Assembly (NCBI RefSeq): GCF_020026305.1
Contig: NZ_CP075691.1
Coordinates: forward strand, 3,968,001-4,032,000
DNA: 64,000 nt
From: Streptomyces sp. 135
GTDB lineage: Bacteria; Actinomycetota; Actinomycetes; Streptomycetales; Streptomycetaceae
Direction of reading: 5' to 3'
The notes under the pieces were generated by a model that was given only the letters and a program-made list of their open reading frames with translations, did not search any database and was not told the DNA's origin. The translations under genes and the position numbers were made by a program. Of the stretch, positions 57,935-64,000 are shown one piece after another. The stretch's first letter is position 1; the number at the start of each line of letters is the position of its first letter.

Positions 57935-59656
57935 GTGCCCGCTGCCCCCAGCCGAAGGACCTACTTGTTCCCAGCAACCGCACCCTCCGCCCTCCCCGCC
58001 ATCTCCGCCACGCCCTCTCAGCTCACCCTCACCCACGTCACCAAGCGCTACGACGACCACGTGGTCCTCGACGGCGTCTCCCTCACCGTCCGCCCCGGTG
58101 AGCGAGCCGGTGTCATCGGCGACAACGGCTCGGGCAAGTCCACCCTGCTGCGGCTGATCGCCGGGCGGGAGGCGCCCGACAACGGCACGGTCACCGTCAG
58201 CGCCCCCGGTGGCACCGGGCACCTCGCCCAGACCCTCGACCTGCCGGACACGGCGACCGTCGGCGACGCGATCGACCTCGCCCTCGCCGAACTGCGCTCC
58301 CTGGAGCGGCGCATCCGGGCTGCCGAGGCGGAGCTGGAGGGTGCGGACGCGGCGGCGTACGACCGTTACGCCGCCCTGGTCGCCGCCTTCGAGGCGCGCG
58401 GCGGGCACGACGCCGACCGGCGCGTGGAGGTCACGCTGCGCCACCTCGGCGAGCGGGCACCGCTGGAGCGCGCGCGGCCGCTCGGCACGCTCTCCGGAGG
58501 CCGGCGCTCCCGCCTGGCGCTCGCCGCGACCCTCGCGTCCGACCCGGAGCTGCTGCTCCTCGACGAGCCGACGAACGACCTGGACGACGAGGCCGTGCGC
58601 TGGCTGGAGGACCGGCTGCGCGCCCACCGCGGCACGGTCGTCGCCGTCACACACGACCGGGCCTTCCTGGACCGGGTCACCACGACGATCCTGGAGGTGG
58701 ACGGCGACGAGCGCACCGTACGGCGCTACGGCAACGGCTACGCCGGATACCTGACCGCCAAGGCGGCCGAACGCGCCCGCCACGAGCGGGAGTACGAGAC
58801 GTGGCGCGCCGAGGTCGCCCGCCACTCCGCGCTCGCCGAGTCGAACATCGGGCTGCTCGCGGCGATCCCCCGCAAGGCGCCGAGCGCCTTCAGCGGCGCG
58901 GGCGCGTTCCGCGCGAGGTCGCGGGCGCACGGCGCCATGGGCCGCATCCGCAACGCCCGCGAACGGTTGCAGCGCCTCACCGACCATCCCGTCCCGCCGC
59001 CCCCGAGACCGTTGCGCCTCACGGCGGGAATCCAGGGGGAGGCGGCCGGCGCGGCCGAGCTGACCGACGTACGAGTGGCGGACCGCCTGAGCATCGAAGG
59101 GGCGCTGCGGATCGGTGCCGGTGAGCGGGTTCTCGTCGCCGGGCCCAACGGCGCGGGCAAGTCCACGCTGCTGGGGCTCCTCGCCGGGGAGGTGGCGCCC
59201 GACAGCGGTCACATCCGGCGCCCCGCGCGCGTCGGGTTCCTGCGGCAGGGCAACTCGCTGTGGCAGGAGGGCCGTTCGGCGCTGTCCCTCTTCGGCGAGG
59301 AGCGGCGGGACGAGCTGCTGGGCCTCGGGCTCTTCCGGGAGGAGGACGTCACCCGGCCGGTGCGGGAGCTCTCCGTGGGCCAGCGGCGCCGCGTCGAACT
59401 GGCCCAACTGGTCGCCCGTCCCTTGGACCTGCTCCTCCTCGACGAGCCGACGAACCACCTGTCCCCCGCCCTGGTGGAGGACCTGGAGGCGGCGCTCGCG
59501 CACTTCCGGGGCACCCTGGTGATCGTCAGCCACGACCGGCGGCTGCGCTCACGATTCCAGGGCAGGCGGCTCGCTCTGAGCGGCGGCCGGGTCTCGGAAT
59601 TGCCCCATGTTTCTGGACCCGAACTGCACCATACGTCGGGGCAATCGCACGCCTAG
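57935..59656 (+). CDS. ABC-F ATPase (ribosome-protection type), 573 aa
   Basis: Two nucleotide-binding domains with Walker A GDNGSGKST and GPNGAGKST, signatures LSGGRRSR and LSVGQRRR, Walker B LLLLDEPTN in both halves, and no membrane helices. The linker between domains (RIRNARERLQRL) fits ABC-F proteins, some of which protect ribosomes from macrolides or lincosamides. GTG 57935 is used; a TTG at 57965 with GAAGGA upstream is the alternative. The control region upstream suggests inducible expression. It may be an antibiotic-resistance factor. Confidence 0.88.
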   Translation: MPAAPSRRTYLFPATAPSALPAISATPSQLTLTHVTKRYDDHVVLDGVSLTVRPGERAGVIGDNGSGKSTLLRLIAGREAPDNGTVTVSAPGGTGHLAQTLDLPDTATVGDAIDLALAELRSLERRIRAAEAELEGADAAAYDRYAALVAAFEARGGHDADRRVEVTLRHLGERAPLERARPLGTLSGGRRSRLALAATLASDPELLLLDEPTNDLDDEAVRWLEDRLRAHRGTVVAVTHDRAFLDRVTTTILEVDGDERTVRRYGNGYAGYLTAKAAERARHEREYETWRAEVARHSALAESNIGLLAAIPRKAPSAFSGAGAFRARSRAHGAMGRIRNARERLQRLTDHPVPPPPRPLRLTAGIQGEAAGAAELTDVRVADRLSIEGALRIGAGERVLVAGPNGAGKSTLLGLLAGEVAPDSGHIRRPARVGFLRQGNSLWQEGRSALSLFGEERRDELLGLGLFREEDVTRPVRELSVGQRRRVELAQLVARPLDLLLLDEPTNHLSPALVEDLEAALAHFRGTLVIVSHDRRLRSRFQGRRLALSGGRVSELPHVSGPELHHTSGQSHA

Positions 59657-59717
59657 AGTCGTACTCACAAGGCCACGGGGGAACCCGGGACCACCGCCCG
59701 GAGCAGGGAGAACGACC

Positions 59718-60212
59718 ATGAACACCAACATCCTCAAGCCGGTTCTGACGCGCGCCGCCACCGCCGAGACCACCAGCGACCCGAGCAGCGTCATGACCCT
59801 GCTCGCCGACTCCGGCACCGACGGCAGCTCCGTCACCAGCTACCGCTCGACCTTCGCCGAGGGAGCCGTCGGCGCCCCCGCCCACTTCCACACCAAGGCC
59901 TCGGAGCTGTTCTTCGTCATCGGCGGCGCCCTCCAGGTGCTCGTCGACGACGAGGTGAAGGTGCTGGAGCAGGGCGACTTCCTGCTCGTGCCGCCGCACA
60001 CCCCGCACGCCTTCGCCGCGGCCCCCGGCTCCGAGGCCGACGTCCTGTTCGTCTTCACGCCGGGCATGCCGCGCTTCGACTACCTGCGCCTCCTCGGCCG
60101 CGTGATGCGCGGCGAGGCGAGCCCGCAGGAGATCAAGGACTCCTCCGAGCGGTACGACAACCACTATGTGGACAGCCCGGCGTGGCGCGCCGCCCTCGAA
60201 GCGGGGCAGTGA
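59718..60212 (+). CDS. Cupin-domain protein, 164 aa
   Basis: Cupin motif one GAPAHFHTKASELFFVIGGA with histidines at HxH and a glutamate, and motif two LLVPPHTPHAFAA. A metal-binding beta-barrel, so possible quercetinase- or dioxygenase-like activity or sugar binding. ATG 59718 is preceded by GGGAG. An inverted pair ATTGCCCC/GGGGCAAT (59599 and 59638) lies in the tail of the ABC-F gene and might control it. The substrate is unknown. Confidence 0.85.
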   Translation: MNTNILKPVLTRAATAETTSDPSSVMTLLADSGTDGSSVTSYRSTFAEGAVGAPAHFHTKASELFFVIGGALQVLVDDEVKVLEQGDFLLVPPHTPHAFAAAPGSEADVLFVFTPGMPRFDYLRLLGRVMRGEASPQEIKDSSERYDNHYVDSPAWRAALEAGQ

Positions 60213-60595
60213 CCGGGGCCACGGCCAGGTGCACCTACTGGCCGAAGCCCGGACCTTCAACCGTGTGCAAGTTCGACCGGTTATCCACCATCGCAACGGC
60301 ACTGAGGTGCACCCGGCCACAGTCACTGTCGCCTCGCTCCTGCTCTGAATTTGACCTCGGAAACGATCTCTGAGTAGGGGACTGGCGTGGTGGCTTCGGC
60401 TCCGTTTCCCGTTCTCGACCTTACTCAGGAGAACCGGGGGGTCTGGCATCCCTTGGGCGAAGCCGCAGAGTAATGCGTCCACCGGCATCGCGGCTGCCTG
60501 GGCCCTCTCCCACAATCCCGACACCCGCCTCGGCCAGTGGGAGCAGCCAGGCGAAGGCCTTCTCGATGACGGAGCAGACTATGCCCACCCTTGGC
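60213..60595. other. Intergenic region, possible gene debris
   Basis: No reliable gene. Around 60390-60600 short conceptual stretches such as GVWHPLGEAAE and SHNPDTRLGQWEQPGEGLLD in alternating frames have protein-like character and may be a decayed coding sequence. The convergent permease gene ends at 60596. No RNA gene or terminator stood out. Confidence 0.4.
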
Positions 60596-61186
60596 CTACG
60601 GTCGGGAACCCACAATTCGTCTCAAGACCAAGACCGCTCCTGCTGTGAAGAGCGTGAGGGCGGCGGCCGCAGCCGGGAGAGAAGCACTCTCATGCAGTGG
60701 CCACGCCCAGGGGTACGGCTTCTGGTCAGGCCCCAGGCCGATGAGCGCGCAGCACACGGGGAGGGCGGCGACGGCCAACGGGCCGTACGTGGAGCCGACG
60801 AAGTACTGGACGATCAGGCCCACGCCGAGATACCCCCCGAGATTCCGCGCCACGCCGAGACCCAGACCGAAGTCGAGCCACTGCGCTTCGCACGCCCCCA
60901 GGACAACCGCCACACTGGCAGCGCCTACGAACAGGATGGCCCGGTAGGTGGGCACGGGGCGGACCGCAGTGGCATCGGCCTCCTCGGGCGTTCTACTCAT
61001 GGCGTGCAGAAGAAAGCAGACGGGTGCCACCGGGAGAACCAAGGGCAGCGGAATCCCTGACCCCAAACCGCCAAAGAGCGAGGGGATAGGAAGTGCTGAC
61101 CCGGCGAGCAGCGGTGCCAGGATGAAGCAAGCCAGCACAGAGGCCCACGAGGCGTGCACCATGTGCACGCGAAACCACCAGGTCAC
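60596..61186 (-). CDS. ABC-transporter-associated membrane protein, 196 aa
   Basis: About six hydrophobic segments (ASWASVLACFILAPLLAGSA through AAALTLFTAGAVLVLRRIVG). No catalytic motif. Its GTG overlaps the stop of the 418-residue membrane protein (GTGA), so it is the last gene of the secreted-protein/ABC operon and probably a second permease subunit. Family not recognised. Confidence 0.72.
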   Translation of the reverse strand: MTWWFRVHMVHASWASVLACFILAPLLAGSALPIPSLFGGLGSGIPLPLVLPVAPVCFLLHAMSRTPEEADATAVRPVPTYRAILFVGAASVAVVLGACEAQWLDFGLGLGVARNLGGYLGVGLIVQYFVGSTYGPLAVAALPVCCALIGLGPDQKPYPWAWPLHESASLPAAAAALTLFTAGAVLVLRRIVGSRP

Positions 61187-62439
61187 GACTGCTCGTCCCC
61201 CGAGTGTCGGAAGGAAGCAGGGCTGAGGTCCGTCTTCACCGAACAGTCCAAAACGGATCGCATGTTGCGCTCATACCAGGCATGTTGCTGGGCGGGAGAC
61301 AGCTTCCGTACCTGGCCGGCGAGAGCGACCGCCTCGGGCTGCCAGTACGTCACCAGCTCGCTCTCGGGCTCACCTGCAGTCAGCGACAACCAGGCGTAGA
61401 TCACGCTGTGTGCAGCGTCCCCGGGATACTCGGCTCCTCGTTTCGTCGCACAATCCGGCGGGGCATCCGGCAGTACGCTGGTGGCGGTGACGGCCCGGAC
61501 CGTGCTCTCACTGGGACGCGGCTCGCCGAACTCGACGGGTGATGTCAAGACGACTCCGACTCTGCTCAGGCGGCGCTCAGCGCCCTGCGCCCAGCGAACC
61601 ATGTCGCCCTGCCTGTCGTACTGCTCCGGCCATACGCAAACCTGGACACGTTCCCCTTCACACTTGCGGAGCCCGGGATCCCGGGCCTGCACGCCCTCGA
61701 ACTTAAGCGGCATGGCCAGGAGGACTGCGCCCGCGATGCCAAGAGCACCGGCGATCACGGCGTACGCCTGATGCCGTCGGCGCCTGGTGCCGAGTGCGGT
61801 GGCAATCAGAGCGGCGGCTGCGAGTCCGGCGGAGAAGACGATGGTGGCGGCCATACTGCGGACCGAGGCGGTTTGGTCAATGCTGCAACACTCCACCAGT
61901 CCCTGGCCGTTGAGGTGCCGCAGCCAGGGCAATTCACCCAGCGCGGCCGGCCAGAACCCCCACAAATAGCCGAAGATGAGCATCACTGCGACGCCCAGGA
62001 CCCGCGGCATCCGGGACCCTACGAGCCAGCCGAGCGCGATATGGGACACCACAACTGCGTAAGCCATGAACAGAATTCCCAAGCTTGGGAAGCCAGGTGC
62101 CCCGAGAGCGATCGAGGAATAGGCCACGAGACTTGCGAGCACACCGAGCAGTCCCAGCACCATGACGGGGGCGAGATGCAGCCACGCGATGCGAAAACGG
62201 CTGCGGGCGGGAGCCCAGCCGTCGATCTCCGCACGGTGAACCCTTGCGGATTCCCACGCGGCACAGGCGCCGCACCCGGCGCTCACAAAGCCAAGCACGA
62301 TCAGTGACTGCGCGGTGGCGGACTCCCAGTACTCAATGACCGAGTCCGTGTTGTTTGCACCGAACCAGAACAGGACCGGCAGCAAGACGAGCGCAACCCA
62401 GGCGGCTGGCCCTGAGCGGAGAAGGGTTCCAAGACGCAC
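61183..62439 (-). CDS. ABC-transporter permease-like membrane protein with extracytoplasmic tail, 418 aa
   Basis: Eight or so membrane helices in the first 250 residues (AAWVALVLLPVLFWFGANNT, LVLGFVSAGCGACAAW, RVLGVAVMLIFGYLWGFWPA), then a soluble C-terminal part of about 165 residues rich in cysteine and acidic residues (LRKCEGERVQVCVWPEQYDR). The layout is unusual for an ABC-2 permease and suggests substrate handling outside the membrane. GTG 62439, three bases downstream of the ATPase stop. Confidence 0.78.
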   Translation of the reverse strand: MRLGTLLRSGPAAWVALVLLPVLFWFGANNTDSVIEYWESATAQSLIVLGFVSAGCGACAAWESARVHRAEIDGWAPARSRFRIAWLHLAPVMVLGLLGVLASLVAYSSIALGAPGFPSLGILFMAYAVVVSHIALGWLVGSRMPRVLGVAVMLIFGYLWGFWPAALGELPWLRHLNGQGLVECCSIDQTASVRSMAATIVFSAGLAAAALIATALGTRRRRHQAYAVIAGALGIAGAVLLAMPLKFEGVQARDPGLRKCEGERVQVCVWPEQYDRQGDMVRWAQGAERRLSRVGVVLTSPVEFGEPRPSESTVRAVTATSVLPDAPPDCATKRGAEYPGDAAHSVIYAWLSLTAGEPESELVTYWQPEAVALAGQVRKLSPAQQHAWYERNMRSVLDCSVKTDLSPASFRHSGDEQS

Positions 62440-62442
62440 GTC

Positions 62443-63186
62443 TCAGACCTCCCCACGGACCAGGCCACGGTAGGCGCTCTCCGCGCGCCTCTCGACCGCT
62501 ATGCCTTCAGGCGCCCGGGCGAAGAAGTCGGGGATGCTCCCCTGAAAGGCCACCTGTCCTCGGTCGAAGACGATGACGCTCTCGTAGATATCGGCCAAGT
62601 CTTCCGTCTGGTGGGTGGATACCACGAAGCTGACGGATTCCGACAGCTCACCCACCAATTCGCGGAAGACACCACGCTGCACCGGGTCGAGACCGGCGGT
62701 CGGCTCATCCAACAGAACGACCTGGGCATCGTGGATCAGGGACTGCGCGATGCCAAGCCGTCGCATCTGTCCACCGGACAGTTCGTGACTCCGGCGCTTC
62801 GCCAATTCCGTGAGCCGGACCCGGTCCAGGGCCTTCGCGGAGCGCTCCCACGCCTCGGACTTCGAGAGTCCCTTCAACCAGCCGGCGTAGGCCGCCTGTT
62901 CCCGCACGGTCAGTGACGGCACAGGTTTTATGTGCTGGGGCAACCACCCGACTCTGCGCCGGTACTCGCTACGGTGACGCCTTTCCGTGCTGCTCAGCCC
63001 GCCCAGTTGCACGCGACCGGAGGCTGGAGCAAGTACGGAGGCCCCTAGGGACAACAATGTTGATTTCCCCGCCCCGTTGGGCCCCAGCAACACGGTGCAT
63101 CCCAAGGGGAACTCCAGTGTCAAGCAGTCAAGGACAGGGGATCCCGCACGGTAGGCGAAGGAACAGTCAGTGAAGCGAAGCGGCAC
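62443..63186 (-). CDS. ABC transporter ATP-binding protein, 247 aa
   Basis: Single nucleotide-binding domain: Walker A LLGPNGAGKSTLL, Q-loop VGWLPQHI, signature ELSGGQMRRLG, Walker B VVLLDEPTAGLD and switch histidine STHQTED. Exporter-type subfamily, close to drug or bacteriocin exporters. GTG 63186 is preferred; the open frame further up overlaps the secreted-protein gene. It is the energy component for the two membrane proteins downstream. Confidence 0.88.
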   Translation of the reverse strand: MPLRFTDCSFAYRAGSPVLDCLTLEFPLGCTVLLGPNGAGKSTLLSLGASVLAPASGRVQLGGLSSTERRHRSEYRRRVGWLPQHIKPVPSLTVREQAAYAGWLKGLSKSEAWERSAKALDRVRLTELAKRRSHELSGGQMRRLGIAQSLIHDAQVVLLDEPTAGLDPVQRGVFRELVGELSESVSFVVSTHQTEDLADIYESVIVFDRGQVAFQGSIPDFFARAPEGIAVERRAESAYRGLVRGEV

Positions 63187-63229
63187 GGCCTTATCCAGTT
63201 GGTCAGCGCGGGACAGCGGCGAGCGGAGG

Positions 63230-63268
63230 CAGGGTGCCTGATCCCACCATTCTGGACCAGGCACCCTG
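63230..63268. terminator. Hairpin between secreted protein and ABC genes
   Basis: CAGGGTGCCTG (63230-63240) pairs with CAGGCACCCTG (63258-63268), 17-base loop. It follows the secreted-protein stop and may attenuate transcription into the ABC genes, giving more peptide than transporter. Confidence 0.75.
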
Positions 63269-63277
63269 CCGACGGGA

Positions 63278-63703
63278 TCAGTACTTGACAACCACGCGCT
63301 TGACGAACAGCTTGTAGCCGGTCTGGTCATAGCCGTTCAGGCGGGTGTACTTGAAGTAGTAGCTACCCTTGGAACGGTCACCGAAGCTGGACGTGTCGCA
63401 ATAGTTGTTGTCCCGAGCAACCACCGGGTCCGGAAGGCCGGAGCGTTCCTTCTTCAATTGAATGGTCGCGTGCTTGAAGTGGTCTTCGCCCGACCCTCCG
63501 TTGTGGGCCGTGCAACCGGAGAACTTGACCGAGGTCGATACACCGTCGCGGTTCTTGTCGCTCCAGTGACGGGAGTCCTTGCCCGTGATCCATCCCTCTA
63601 TCTTGCTGGAGAAGCCGCCCTCAGCGAAGGCCGGTCCGATACCGAGCCCCGCGATGGCCACAACCCCCGCCGCCACCGTGGCTATCTTGCGCTTACTGTT
63701 CAT
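63278..63703 (-). CDS. Secreted small protein, possible bacteriocin-like exported factor, 141 aa
   Basis: Signal peptide MNSKRKIATVAAGVVAIAGL with cleavage near GPAFA-EGG. The mature part is about 113 residues, rich in glycine, serine, lysine and aromatic residues, with two cysteines (SGCTAHNGG, NNYCDTSSF) that could form one disulfide. AGAGGGGAAC precedes ATG 63703. It heads an operon with an ABC exporter, the layout of bacteriocin or signalling-peptide systems, but it does not match the lactococcin 972 pattern I know. Could also be an envelope protein whose insertion depends on the transporter. Confidence 0.65.
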   Translation of the reverse strand: MNSKRKIATVAAGVVAIAGLGIGPAFAEGGFSSKIEGWITGKDSRHWSDKNRDGVSTSVKFSGCTAHNGGSGEDHFKHATIQLKKERSGLPDPVVARDNNYCDTSSFGDRSKGSYYFKYTRLNGYDQTGYKLFVKRVVVKY

Positions 63704-64000
63704 GTTCCCCTCTTAGGTCGGGACCTGTGACTGGTCATGCCACGTGGCCCTTTCATGACGAACAAGCTGTTGCGTAGTGATCATATGACTACTCGGAGGT
63801 ACGTACGGGAGTCGGGGTCCGATTTGATGAACATCTGAGGTTGTATGGGGAAGAGTATGTCCGCCGGGAGGGTTAGCGCCCCCAAGTGGTGCGCGTAGAT
63901 TTCCCGGCGCGCGGGCGCAGGTCACCGCTGCGGTCGGCGCTATCCGGCATGAGGTCGAGTGCCGCTGCGCCAGTCTGTCAATGGGTGATGGCTGCAGAAG
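63704..64000. other. Upstream region of secreted-protein operon
   Basis: No gene supported. It should hold the promoter of the secreted-protein gene. A partly symmetrical AGTGATCATATGACT occurs at about 63777-63791. Less GC-rich by eye than the neighbouring core genes. Confidence 0.4.

Noticed and set aside
63278..63703. Lactococcin 972-family bacteriocin
   Set aside because: Secreted and linked to an ABC exporter, but mature sequence is longer and lacks the tryptophan/tyrosine pattern I know for that family.
1..64000. tRNA, rRNA or integrase-type attachment sites
   Set aside because: No tRNA-like cloverleaf, rRNA segment or tyrosine or serine integrase was found on either strand.

Overview
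High GC, GTG/TTG starts, dense short-spaced operons and recognisable actinobacterial genes (a GlnR-type regulator, the nickel regulator Nur, an RsiG-type WhiG anti-sigma factor, DUF3099, DUF1416, nitrobindin-like protein) identify this window as a Streptomyces chromosome. No rRNA, tRNA or CRISPR array was seen.

The left 18 kb is a mobile island. Positions 1-3690 hold a three-gene operon that matches the ABC-three-component (ABC-3C) defence architecture: a DUF4297-type nuclease effector, a small winged-helix middle component, and a Rad50/SMC-like ATPase that runs off the left edge. Next to it (4061-10892) is a complete Tn7-like transposition operon, tnsA-tnsB-tnsC-tniQ-tniQ, whose tnsA-proximal end carries three TGTCG-type repeats spaced 53-54 bp and probably terminates at 11056. 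A second, different Tn7-like module lies on the opposite strand (13990-18208). Its tnsC and tniQ are intact, but tnsA is frameshifted, internally deleted and fused into tnsB, which is itself frameshifted. Between the modules are four small genes of immunity or unknown type (SMI1/KNR4, DUF5958, DUF4240, unknown). A second repeat family, (T/G)CCCAnTnnTTCTGG, flanks the second module.

From 18.3 to 35.4 kb lies a regulator-rich chromosomal segment: an ECF41 sigma factor with its carboxymuconolactone-decarboxylase-like partner and a matching promoter, three DJ-1/PfpI-AraC (GlxA-type) regulators, two imine-reductase-like oxidoreductases, a MerR-PP2C phosphatase fusion, a secreted trypsin-like protease, a TetR/peroxiredoxin pair with visible operators, a penicillin-binding protein and a HelD-like helicase.

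Positions 35.4-41.8 kb hold the most promising uncharacterised system. Two GntR regulators share a C-terminal putative sensor domain, and a third copy of that domain sits on a membrane-anchored protein. The first GntR gene abuts a HAD phosphatase gene, which is followed by an APH-kinase/HAD-phosphatase fusion. Each GntR gene is divergent from one of two paralogous small membrane proteins, across a conserved palindromic control region.

Positions 41.8-60.2 kb are conserved core: a broken Eis-like acetyltransferase (with an insertion of four 31-bp repeats), rsiG, dtd, ygfZ-like, nur, sulfur genes with a small leader-peptide ORF, a MoaD-like protein, glnR preceded by a coupled 19-codon ORF, a LacI regulator, an HtrA-like protease, a two-component system, an ABC-F protein and a cupin. 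The last 4 kb hold a secreted small protein followed by an ABC exporter (ATPase plus two membrane proteins), which may be a bacteriocin-like or secreted-peptide operon.
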